Source of the DNA: Pseudomonadota bacterium
Lineage (GTDB): Bacteria > Desulfobacterota > Desulfobulbia > Desulfobulbales > DAOVYS01
Reading direction: 5' to 3'
DNA: 10,264 nt
NCBI GenBank assembly: GCA_030635485.1
Contig: DAOVYS010000076.1
Span: forward strand, 1 to 10,264
Shown: in pieces, positions 1-6,831 of the stretch
Position numbering within the stretch: position 1 is the stretch's first letter
Layout of the letters: each line of letters opens with the position of its first letter
Program-made: the position numbers and the translations under genes
Notes under the pieces: generated by a model
Told to the model about the DNA's origin: nothing
Seen by the model: the letters and a program-made list of their open reading frames with translations, nothing else
The model's database searches: none

Positions 1-1270
1 CGCGATCCAGATCCATAGACCGGAAGGCTTCCGCATGCTGCCATTCTTCATTTCTCATGACTGTGCCGTATGCCAGCATTGACAGGATTACCAGCAGCGC
101 AATATTGCCTTTTTTAAAGATAGCGGGTGGAATAAGCGCCAGCCATCCAAACCAGAGAAAGGCGGTGGGCAGATAAAGCCGATGAATAAAGGCCGGTTCA
201 AGATTAAGAAACGTAGATTCAACAACAAGGGCCAGAAAAAAGAAATAAATACAAAATACGGTTGTTTTATATTTATTACGGGCAAACCAGGCGGCAGTCC
301 AGACGGTTGCCATGGCCAGGAGACCGATCAGGGTGGTCCAGGGCTGCAAAAAACTTCGGGATATGTCAATTCCATATACAAGATGGAGCCGTTCGGACAA
401 GGGGACGAAATATAGAGAGAGGTAATGCCATACAATACGCCACTCGGTCATTACCCTTTCCCATGGACTGAAATTCCGGTTTGGGTAAGTAGTGAACCAG
501 TCCGGGAACCTGGTCCCGAGAAAAGCCATGCTGACCAGCCCGGCTATCAGAAGCAGTAAGAATATTATGTTGTGCGGCAACCTCCGGCCGTTTTGCGTAA
601 AACAGACAAAATCGAGGAGTATCAATGCCGGAAAAAGAGTGATGACTATAGGCTTACAGGCCATGCCGAGAATAAAACAGCCTGCGATGAGCAGGAAGGC
701 TGCGATATTGGTTAATTGTCTGTGATGCCATTTCAGGAATAAATAAACCGCCGCCAGGTAAAACAGAGCGGCCATTGAGGTCATACGTTGAACAATATAG
801 GTCACGGCCTGGGTATGGACCGGATTTACAGCCCACAGGGCAGCCGCATAAAACGCAAGGTTATAACGATAATAATTATCCTGTTTGTTCCGGTCTTGGT
901 CCGCATCATTGTAAGGAAGGGGAAATTTGACAAAGATGGTGTAGAGCAGAAATGCGTTTAATAGGTGGATAAGGATGTTGACCAGATGGTAGCCGAACTC
1001 ATCCAGCCCGTGCAGCCAATAATTGAGAGCAAAGGAGAGCAGCGCAAGGGGACGATCGGAACTGACCTTTGAATCAAAGACGTCTATAAGGTCTGACAGG
1101 GTCTCGGGATGTACCGCAGGGTTGGCGATAATATTGGGGTAATCGTCAAACATGAAAGGAACATCAAGGCTGGGATAATATGCAATAACGATAAAAAGAG
1201 CGAGCGTACCGTAATATAGAAATTTCAGACGCTTCTGATGGACGAGATGTTTAGAAAAGATGGACAACAA
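1..1270 (-). CDS. TMTC-like multi-pass membrane protein, probable GT-C glycosyltransferase (3' end truncated by window)
   Basis: An open frame of 423 codons without a stop runs off the left edge, so the C-terminus is missing. I translated it from the sequence. The likely start is TTG at 1270 or the adjacent TTG at 1267; a GGGGG ribosome-binding stretch (1279-1275) sits inside the last codons of the upstream gspF gene, which points to translational coupling. A first membrane segment (about residues 17-35) is followed by FDDYPNI (residues 41-47), an acidic pair in the first external loop as in GT-C enzymes. Next come RPLALLSFALNYWL (73-86), HLVNILIH (95-102) and NPVHTQAVTYIVQR (149-162), then many hydrophobic segments. 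These motifs are typical of the TMTC/bacterial TPR-containing membrane protein family, which usually carries C-terminal TPRs; the end seen here (RNEEWQHAEAF) looks like the entry into such repeats. Inferred role: lipid-linked sugar transfer, perhaps to pilins. Substrate unknown. Confidence 0.82.
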   Translation of the reverse strand, partial: MLSIFSKHLVHQKRLKFLYYGTLALFIVIAYYPSLDVPFMFDDYPNIIANPAVHPETLSDLIDVFDSKVSSDRPLALLSFALNYWLHGLDEFGYHLVNILIHLLNAFLLYTIFVKFPLPYNDADQDRNKQDNYYRYNLAFYAAALWAVNPVHTQAVTYIVQRMTSMAALFYLAAVYLFLKWHHRQLTNIAAFLLIAGCFILGMACKPIVITLFPALILLDFVCFTQNGRRLPHNIIFLLLLIAGLVSMAFLGTRFPDWFTTYPNRNFSPWERVMTEWRIVWHYLSLYFVPLSERLHLVYGIDISRSFLQPWTTLIGLLAMATVWTAAWFARNKYKTTVFCIYFFFLALVVESTFLNLEPAFIHRLYLPTAFLWFGWLALIPPAIFKKGNIALLVILSMLAYGTVMRNEEWQHAEAFRSMDLDR

Positions 1271-1271
1271 A

Positions 1272-2510
1272 TTACCCCCGCATGACGTCCATCATGCTCC
1301 ACATTGGAGTAAAAATGGCAAGGGCGATGAAACCGACGGCAACTCCCATTCCCAGCAGAAGAATCGGCTCGATCAGAGAAGAGAGATGTTTAATTGTATA
1401 ATCGGTTTCCGCCTCGTAAAAATCCGCCACCTTAGCCATCATCTTTTCGATCTGGCCTGCTTCCTCTCCGACTGCAATCATCTGCACCACCATATCAGGA
1501 AGCTGAGGGTGTCTGGACATGGCCTTGTGAAAGTCAACCCCTTCCTCCACCTCCGACCTGACCTGCTCGATCATGAGGATTAAGGCCTTGTTTTTAAGGG
1601 AGGAGGAGGCGAGTTCCAGGGTCCTGATGATGTCAATGCCGCTTTCGGTCAGTGCTGTAAAAACCCTGCAGAAGCGTGACATATGAATTTTGACGGCAAG
1701 ATCGCCTAAAAGGGGAAGTCGCAGGGACAATCGGTCTTTGGCCAGCTCGAATTCATCATTTTTCAACGCCATCCGGTAACCCGCTATTAAGATGGTGATA
1801 ACCAAAATAATGATGAAAAAATTTTCAGAAATCATATTACTCATGAATATCAATAACTTGGTGGATAGAGGCAGGGCAATTTTGGAACTTGAAAAAATGC
1901 TCATGAATTTCGGAACCACGAAGTTCATGAGAAAGAGGATGGCCAGCACCATGACGGAAAGTAATATTTTTGGATACCTGGTAACAGACTTGATCCGTTC
2001 ATTCGTATCCTTTTCATTTTCATACAGGTGGGCCAGATATTTGAAAACATTGTCCAGATTGCCGGATTCCTCGCCCACACGGATAAGGTTCAAAAAGAGT
2101 TGGCTGAAAATTTTCGGATACTTTTCAATAGCGCTGCTCAAGCTGCTGCCTGCCTCGATCCTGTTGGCTATATCCATGACGCTGTTGCGCAAGATCGGAT
2201 TTTTTATCTGGCTCTTTATGATCCGCAGGGCCTTCAGCAGGGCGACTCCGGCATAGAGCATGGTTGCGATCTGCCGGCATAAAAGAATGATATCATCATA
2301 TCCGACACCCCGTATCCTTTGCATCAATGACGGTTTCTGAGCGGCGGAATCTACAGCTTCAGTGCCACGACCACTTGCAACCCGGATATCAATGGGCGTA
2401 AGCCCCCTTGTCAACAGCCAATTCTCTACCTCGTTGACCAGATTGGCCTGATGGGTGCCTGTTATGTTTTTGCCGGTTGTATTGATGGCCTCGTAATGGT
2501 AAAGCGGCAT
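1272..2510 (-). CDS. gspF: GspF/PilC/MshG-type inner-membrane platform protein
   Basis: This 412-residue protein has the usual family length and start (MPLYHYEA). It contains two T2SSF helical-bundle domains, at about residues 73-200 and 277-400. Each carries the family signature: RQIATMLYAGVALLKAL and LIRVGEESGNLDNV in the first, FCRVFTALTESGIDIIRTLE and MIAVGEEAGQIEKM in the second. Membrane segments lie near 180-200, 230-247 and 378-400. Family role: the polytopic platform in the inner membrane that couples the assembly ATPase to extraction and polymerisation of pilins or pseudopilins. It follows the ATPase gene, as is standard, but is separated from it by a 395-bp repeat-filled gap. Only a weak ribosome-binding site precedes the ATG (AGACTAGATC). 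Its last codons provide the ribosome-binding region of the next gene. Whether the system is a pilus or a secretion system cannot be told from this protein. Confidence 0.95.
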   Translation of the reverse strand: MPLYHYEAINTTGKNITGTHQANLVNEVENWLLTRGLTPIDIRVASGRGTEAVDSAAQKPSLMQRIRGVGYDDIILLCRQIATMLYAGVALLKALRIIKSQIKNPILRNSVMDIANRIEAGSSLSSAIEKYPKIFSQLFLNLIRVGEESGNLDNVFKYLAHLYENEKDTNERIKSVTRYPKILLSVMVLAILFLMNFVVPKFMSIFSSSKIALPLSTKLLIFMSNMISENFFIIILVITILIAGYRMALKNDEFELAKDRLSLRLPLLGDLAVKIHMSRFCRVFTALTESGIDIIRTLELASSSLKNKALILMIEQVRSEVEEGVDFHKAMSRHPQLPDMVVQMIAVGEEAGQIEKMMAKVADFYEAETDYTIKHLSSLIEPILLLGMGVAVGFIALAIFTPMWSMMDVMRG

Positions 2511-2524
2511 GATCTAGTCTGTTT

Positions 2525-2907
2525 AATTAGGAATTACGAATTAGGAATTACGAATTTTTGTAACTTCTCAATTCCAGGAGGACCTTTTTTTTTCTCATTT
2601 CAGCCCTGAAAGGGCGTTATTCGACAGCCCGGGGTCAGCGCGTAGCGCGCAGCCCCGGGTAGTGAAAGCACAACAAACGATAAGCCCTGAAAGGGCGATA
2701 TAAAGATGCGGGACCATAACATCGGCGCTCATTTTGTACCGCCCTTTCAGGGCTGAAATGATTGATCAATATAAGAGAAGATAATATGCACCCCCAAATT
2801 CGTTATTATTAGTAAAGATGAGAATTACCTGCAGTTATTGAGAAGTTACCAATTTTGCACATAAGGTCATTATTTTCATGACATTCGTAATTCTTAATTC
2901 GTAATTT
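2525..2907. mobile_element. MITE-like nested inverted-repeat element in the gspE-gspF gap
   Basis: This 395-bp gap holds no gene. It is built of nested inverted repeats. The outermost pair is a 25-bp terminal inverted repeat, 2532-2556 against 2883-2907, with one mismatch. The left end also carries a 14-bp tandem duplication (AATTAGGAATTACG at 2525-2538 and 2539-2552). Inside it, GTAACTTCTCAAT (2560-2572) pairs exactly with 2837-2849. Deeper still lies a REP-like block (2595-2761). A T9 run sits at 2585-2593. No transposase is encoded, so it would be a non-autonomous, MITE-like element. The right end overlaps the gspE stop codon (2906-2908) and the left end lies 15 bp before the gspF start, so it fills almost the whole spacer of an operon. 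The structure is seen directly; mobility is inferred. Confidence 0.6.
2595..2761. repeat. REP-like palindromic cluster (GCCCTGAAAGGGC family)
   Basis: A 22-bp sequence at 2595-2616 is repeated exactly, inverted, at 2740-2761. A third partial copy of the core GCCCTGAAAGGGC lies at 2683-2695. Each core is itself a small hairpin (GCCCT/AGGGC). Between the first two copies in sequence order is a strong GC hairpin: CCCGGGG (2628-2634) pairs with CCCCGGG (2653-2659), and inside it GCGCG (2638-2642) pairs with CGCGC (2646-2650) around a TAG loop. This arrangement resembles extragenic palindrome families mobilised by RAYT/IS200-like transposases. That family link is inference, since no such gene is in the window. 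Confidence 0.6.
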
Positions 2908-4558
2908 ATTCTTCCAAAGAGACCCTCAAGACTTCATCCAACGGGGTTGTGCCGGCGAGCATTTTTCTGATGCCTGATTGCCGCATGCTTAGAATGCCTT
3001 CAGAGACGGCCTGGGCCATGATTTCATGGCTGGAGGCCTTGGCCATGATCAAATCTTCAATTCCCTTGGTCACGGGTAATACTTCATAAATGGCCACCCG
3101 TCCCTTTAAACCGGTATTTTCACAATTGTTGCATCCCACAGTCTTATAAAAAATGCGTTCCGGATCAAATTTCAGACCCAGCTCTTCCTGCAAAGAGGCG
3201 GGCGGAGAAAAGGATTTCTTGCACTTTGGGCATAGCAGCCTGAGTAATCGCTGAGCCAGAACCAGACCCACGGCCGAGGAGATCAAAAAAGGCGCGATTC
3301 CCATATCAATCAGTCTTGCAATGGCGCCGCTGGCATCGTTGGTGTGCAGAGTAGACAACACAAGATGGCCGGTAAGAGCTGCCTGGATGGCGATCTCCGC
3401 GGTTTCCGCGTCACGGATTTCACCAATCATCACTACATCAGGATCCTGGCGAAGTATGGACCTCAAGGCCGAGGCAAAGGTCAAGTCCGCTTTTGGGTTG
3501 ACCTGAACCTGGTTAATCCCGGAGAGTTCATACTCAACCGGGTCCTCGACCGTAACTATATTTTTACCGATTGTATTGATATAATTCAGGGCAGCGTAAA
3601 GGGTGGTGGTCTTGCCGCTGCCCGTAGGACCTGTCACCAACATTATCTCATGGGGATGGGCCAGGTGCTTTTCAAAGAGGGTCTGCTGTTCCTGCTCAAA
3701 ACCGAGATCTTGCAGGCTGACCTTGACCTTAGACTTATCTAAAAGACGCATTACCACCTTTTCGCCGTTTTTCAGGGGAAGGGTGGATACACGTATGTCA
3801 AATTCTCTTCCGGAAACAGGCACCTCAAAACGGCCGTCCTGCGGTTTGCGGCGTTCACCTATGTCGAGCTGGGAAATAACCTTGATTCTGGAAATGAGAA
3901 CCGGGTGCATATCCATGGGAAATTCCTTGGCCAGCCGCAAAATGCCGTCCACCCGCAGACGCACTCTCATCTTATCTATGCTGGGCTCAATATGGATATC
4001 GCTGGCGCCTTTACGAACCGCCTGCAGAAGAAGATCATTGACCACATTAACCGCGATCGATTCTTCACCGCTTTCCGGTTCAAAAGAGTCGGGAGATTCC
4101 TGCTCAGGGATTATTTTTTTTGAATAGACCCTGTCGATGGCGCTGACAAGCTTTGATTGCACTGCAACGCAGGTTAACAGGTTTCCTTTCAGGCAGCGTT
4201 TCACCTCATCGATAGCAAAGATATTCAGCGGATCGGCAAAGGCGACCAGGATTTCTTCCTGCCTCTTGCCCAGGACCAGTACCTTGTTTTTTCTTGCCAT
4301 TATTTCAGGAACGGTCTGGGCCAGCTCGGGATCAATAACAATTTTGTCCAGGTCTACATAGGGAATATTAAGCTGTTTGGAGAGTACTCTTGCAATAGCG
4401 ACTTCATCGACAAAGCCGAGTTCCAGCAGAGCCTCGCCGACTTTGACCCCTTTTCCCTTCCCATATTCCAGGGCCTGCTGAAGCTGGGTCGCGGAGATCA
4501 GACCTCCGTTTACCATAATGTCGCCGAATCGCATTTTTTTGTTGTTGGAGGGATCCAT
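2906..4558 (-). CDS. gspE: GspE/PilB/MshE-type assembly ATPase with N-terminal MshEN (c-di-GMP-binding-type) domain
   Basis: This 550-residue secretion ATPase has all family motifs: Walker A GPTGSGKTT (310-318, Lys316), Asp box VEDPVEYE (337-344), Walker B DPDVVMIGE (372-380), His box GHLVLSTLHTND (397-408), and a zinc-binding tetracysteine C443/C446 and C476/C479. The N-terminus has two tandem MshEN motifs: R10-F-G..VNGGLI..LQQAL (10-30) and VGEALLELGFV..VLSKQ (40-62). In MshE this domain binds cyclic di-GMP and controls pilus assembly. In family terms it is a cytoplasmic hexamer that powers filament extension through the GspF platform. The ATG at 4558 lies about 14 nt from a weak AGGG; ATG codon 9 is a less likely alternative. 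The stop codon lies in the edge of the downstream repeat element. Assembly ATPase fits better than the retraction ATPase PilT, which lacks this N-terminal region and the Cys4 motif. Confidence 0.96.
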   Translation of the reverse strand: MDPSNNKKMRFGDIMVNGGLISATQLQQALEYGKGKGVKVGEALLELGFVDEVAIARVLSKQLNIPYVDLDKIVIDPELAQTVPEIMARKNKVLVLGKRQEEILVAFADPLNIFAIDEVKRCLKGNLLTCVAVQSKLVSAIDRVYSKKIIPEQESPDSFEPESGEESIAVNVVNDLLLQAVRKGASDIHIEPSIDKMRVRLRVDGILRLAKEFPMDMHPVLISRIKVISQLDIGERRKPQDGRFEVPVSGREFDIRVSTLPLKNGEKVVMRLLDKSKVKVSLQDLGFEQEQQTLFEKHLAHPHEIMLVTGPTGSGKTTTLYAALNYINTIGKNIVTVEDPVEYELSGINQVQVNPKADLTFASALRSILRQDPDVVMIGEIRDAETAEIAIQAALTGHLVLSTLHTNDASGAIARLIDMGIAPFLISSAVGLVLAQRLLRLLCPKCKKSFSPPASLQEELGLKFDPERIFYKTVGCNNCENTGLKGRVAIYEVLPVTKGIEDLIMAKASSHEIMAQAVSEGILSMRQSGIRKMLAGTTPLDEVLRVSLEE

Positions 4559-4603
4559 TAGGTCAAATTACCCTGAATACACGGCGAAATCAATAGTGAC
4601 TAC

Positions 4604-4674
4604 GTAAATATTCGGCCAACCCTTTGCCTAATAAAATCAATTGCGTAGGTCGGGTTAGCGAAGCGTAACCCGAC
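4604..4674. repeat. Repeat motif plus REP-like hairpin in the secretin-gspE gap
   Basis: The 123-bp gap between the secretin stop and the gspE start contains two repetitive pieces. GTAAATATTCGGCCAACCC (4604-4622) recurs with one change, inverted, at 6356-6374; its first 13 bases recur as a direct copy at 6186-6198. A perfect 9-bp hairpin follows: GTCGGGTTA (4649-4657) with TAACCCGAC (4666-4674) around an 8-nt loop. The latter resembles a widespread bacterial extragenic palindrome. Neither strand has a T-run just after the stem, so it is not a convincing intrinsic terminator. It may still act as an mRNA-stabilising or attenuating stem after the secretin gene (inference). Confidence 0.6.
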
Positions 4675-4681
4675 AAAAACC

Positions 4682-6124
4682 TTATTTAACCACTTTCGCT
4701 TTTATGGGCATGATTACACGAGGAATTTTTTCTTTTGCAGGCGTACTCTTCGTGGTCGGTAACCTGTTGATATCCCTCACTCTCAAATCTGGATTATCAG
4801 ATTTCGGATTGTCAAGCATGGCTGTCTGCATATTGACAATGGAAGGTGTGAGGAAAACCAGCAATTCCGAACAATCGTCGATTTTCTCGGAATTTTTAAA
4901 CAGATTGCCCAACAGAGGAATGTCTGAAAGCCCGGGCACGCCGCTATGCTGATCTTCCTTGCTTTCCAGAAGGATACCGCCGATAACCACGGTAACACCG
5001 TTCTCAAGGAACAGACTGGTGTTAATCTCCTGTTTGTTGATGAGCGGTTCACCACCGGAGATGCTCGACTGATCAACCGTATCATTGGTGACCCGTATAT
5101 CAAGCATAATATAGTTATCACGTAATATCTGCGGCGTAACCTTAAGGCTGAGGTTCGCTTCCCTGAATGAGGTATTGATAAGGTCTCCTGATTGGGTTAC
5201 ATAGGGGACCTCCTTACCCTGCTTGATCTCCGCCTCTTTGCCGTCAATAACCAATATCTGAGGAGCAGAGAGGATACGGATCTGATTGTCCTCCTGCATG
5301 GCCTGCAGCTCAAAGTTGAGATTAATGTTATCCCGGATAAAACCAAAGGCCATGCTGCTCCTTGTATTGAGAATAGAAAGATCAGACACGGAGGTCACAG
5401 GCTTGGAAGTTGCGCTAAGCTCTGTACTATCACGATAGTTCTGGTACCCCCATTTGATGCCCAGACTGTCTTTTGCCTTGTCATTCAGAAAGACTATGCG
5501 GGCCTCGATATGGACCTGGGGGATAGGCAGATCAAGTTCGCTAAAAATCTGCTCGATCAGTTCGATATTGGACTGGTGATCTCTGATGACCAGGCAGTTG
5601 CCGCGGTTGGTAACCGTGATCGAGCCGATTCCGCTCAAAAGCGGCTTTAGTTGCGCAAGATGATCGTCGGCATTACCAAATCTGGTACAGAGACGAATGG
5701 TTGTCACATCTTTTTTAGTACGTGACGACTCTGTCTCCTTTTCCACGTAAACAATATTGTTTTTTTCATTATAATCAAGCTGCCTGGATTCCATTATCAA
5801 TTGAAAAATATCATAAAGAGTCAGGTTGTCCATATTGATGGTTATTGTGCCCTTGATCTCGTCACCAACAAAAATATTGATCCCTGACTGGCGGCCGATG
5901 GCCTGCAGCAACTGGTCCACCGGTATGTTCTCCCCAATTATTGAGGTGGGATAATCATTGAGTTTTTCGATCAGGCTGTTTTCAGCAAAAACAGGTATGG
6001 CAGACCACGTCATGACCAAAGTCAAAAACAGCACTATCCCGGCGAACCACTTCGCGATAAGAAGTCCGGCGCTATGCATATATGATGAAATGGTCATGAT
6101 CATTGTTTTTTTTGCCTGGTTCAC
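4682..6124 (-). CDS. Outer-membrane secretin (PilQ/MshL/GspD family)
   Basis: This 480-residue precursor has a long N-terminal region with a signal peptide (hydrophobic 28-45, probable cleavage after VFA47). An STN/N0-type domain follows at about 61-128 (IPVDQLLQAIG, DNLTLYDIFQLIMESRQLDY). The N1-like region at 140-200 contains VTNRGNCLVI, and the secretin barrel domain spans about 201-430. Hallmarks of the family are VPYVTQSG (306-313), TPQILRDNYIMLDIRV (330-345), ENGVTVVIGGILLES (374-388), VPGLSDIPLLGNLFK (396-410) and ELLVFLTPSIV (420-430). It would form the outer-membrane pore through which the filament passes. It has no AMIN domains and is short, closer to MshL than to classical PilQ. 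The start given is GTG at 6124 with poor ribosome-binding context; ATG at 6103 or 6097 is possible and would keep the signal peptide. An A8 run lies between them. No lipobox Cys is seen, so it may need a separate pilotin. It sits in repeat-flanked gaps on both sides. Confidence 0.95.
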   Translation of the reverse strand: MNQAKKTMIMTISSYMHSAGLLIAKWFAGIVLFLTLVMTWSAIPVFAENSLIEKLNDYPTSIIGENIPVDQLLQAIGRQSGINIFVGDEIKGTITINMDNLTLYDIFQLIMESRQLDYNEKNNIVYVEKETESSRTKKDVTTIRLCTRFGNADDHLAQLKPLLSGIGSITVTNRGNCLVIRDHQSNIELIEQIFSELDLPIPQVHIEARIVFLNDKAKDSLGIKWGYQNYRDSTELSATSKPVTSVSDLSILNTRSSMAFGFIRDNINLNFELQAMQEDNQIRILSAPQILVIDGKEAEIKQGKEVPYVTQSGDLINTSFREANLSLKVTPQILRDNYIMLDIRVTNDTVDQSSISGGEPLINKQEINTSLFLENGVTVVIGGILLESKEDQHSGVPGLSDIPLLGNLFKNSEKIDDCSELLVFLTPSIVNMQTAMLDNPKSDNPDLRVRDINRLPTTKSTPAKEKIPRVIMPIKAKVVK

Positions 6125-6185
6125 CTTTTTGGGATCTTATCGGTTCATATCCTCGTAATATTTAAGGAAAAATGGTAATTTCAAT

Positions 6186-6374
6186 GTAAATATTCGGCTT
6201 GCCCGTGTGATATTTTAATAGAAAAATCGTAGGGGTACCCCTTGTGGGTACCCTATCCAGACATGGCAACCACAAGGGTTGCCCCTACAGTCGGAACCAT
6301 GCTGAAAACATGAAATGCAAATTCGATATTCAACGCCGTCGATCAATATCGAGATGGGTTAGCCGAATATTTAC
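6186..6374. mobile_element. 189-bp MITE-like element with 13-bp terminal inverted repeats between pilP-like and secretin genes
   Basis: The element is bounded by a perfect 13-bp inverted repeat, GTAAATATTCGGC at 6186-6198 and its complement at 6362-6374. Its core holds two successive hairpins. GGGTACCC (6233-6240) pairs with 6246-6253 around a CTTGT loop; GGCAACC (6265-6271) pairs with GGTTGCC (6277-6283) around an ACAAG loop. The two halves (6229-6253 and 6265-6288) are also imperfect inverted copies of each other, both ending in GTAGGGG/CCCCTAC. A further 8-bp stem, TCGATATT (6323-6330) with AATATCGA (6345-6352), lies near the right end. No ORF is present. It begins 2 bp after the stop codon of the pilP-like gene. 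The structure is seen directly; mobility is inferred. Confidence 0.6.
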
Positions 6375-6375
6375 T

Positions 6376-6831
6376 TCAAGGTCCTGTTTCAGCCATGCCC
6401 AGATCCACCAGCAAGGGCTTGGGCCGCAAGGTGTGATTCATTTTTTCTCTCTCCAGCACCACCGCCTTTTTTGCAATTTCCAATACGGTTGCACCTTTTA
6501 CAGTGTCGCCGACTCCGACCATCGTGTCATTGATGATGGCAATAGGCAGCTCTTTATTCCAGATAATGGCTATTAAAGAAAAATCCGCAAAGAGTTCCAA
6601 TCCCTGCTCCTGCTCGATTTCACCCTGGGGTATCAGTTGTTCCAGCGGCCGGTTGAAGGGATCCCGAACAATACAGGCCATTTCTTCCTGCCCGCTGAAT
6701 CCGGTCAGCAGTTGAGGCCGAATAAGAAGGACCTTGAAGTCGTTCTTTGCCCAGCCCTGAACCGGAAAGAGAAACAGAATGAAAGCCGGCAGAAGATAGA
6801 TGATGGCAAAAATACGTTGTCTACAATTCAT
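6376..6831 (-). CDS. PilP/MshK-like periplasmic inner-membrane-complex protein
   Basis: This is a 151-residue protein with an N-terminal hydrophobic segment (6-24) and a probable signal-peptidase site after GWA28, so the rest is periplasmic. The C-terminal part (about 63-130) contains SLIAIIWNKELPIAIINDTM and VGVGDTVKGATVLEIAKKAVVLE. This is the compact beta-domain pattern shared by PilP, MshK and GspC/GspB homology regions, which contact the secretin N-domain. Unlike classical PilP there is no lipobox cysteine; the only early Cys is residue 3. The ATG overlaps the pilO stop (ATGA) and is preceded by AAGGA, so translation is likely coupled. Its position between pilO and the secretin is that of PilP/MshK. 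The sequence is divergent, so the family label rests on the C-terminal pattern plus context. Confidence 0.75.
   Translation of the reverse strand: MNCRQRIFAIIYLLPAFILFLFPVQGWAKNDFKVLLIRPQLLTGFSGQEEMACIVRDPFNRPLEQLIPQGEIEQEQGLELFADFSLIAIIWNKELPIAIINDTMVGVGDTVKGATVLEIAKKAVVLEREKMNHTLRPKPLLVDLGMAETGP

Noticed and set aside
88..836. Frameshifted or broken gene at the left end, suggested by short separate minus-strand frames
   Set aside because: Those short frames are in another reading frame. The real frame is continuous from 1270 to 1 with no stop, checked by translation at several points.
1792..2256. 154-residue plus-strand open frame opposite gspF
   Set aside because: It is a shadow of the gspF coding strand, with no ribosome-binding site or recognisable motif.
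2595..2761. CRISPR-like array from the three GCCCTGAAAGGGC copies
   Set aside because: Only three copies, one inverted, spacing unequal and cores palindromic with other hairpins between; no cas genes. REP-like repeats explain it better.
3603..4127. 174-residue plus-strand open frame opposite gspE
   Set aside because: Antisense to highly conserved ATPase motifs; composition is the complement of gspE codons and no domain is seen.
4649..4674. Rho-independent terminator after the secretin gene
   Set aside because: The stem is good, but no U-run follows it in the direction of transcription, and the sequence matches a common extragenic palindrome pattern.
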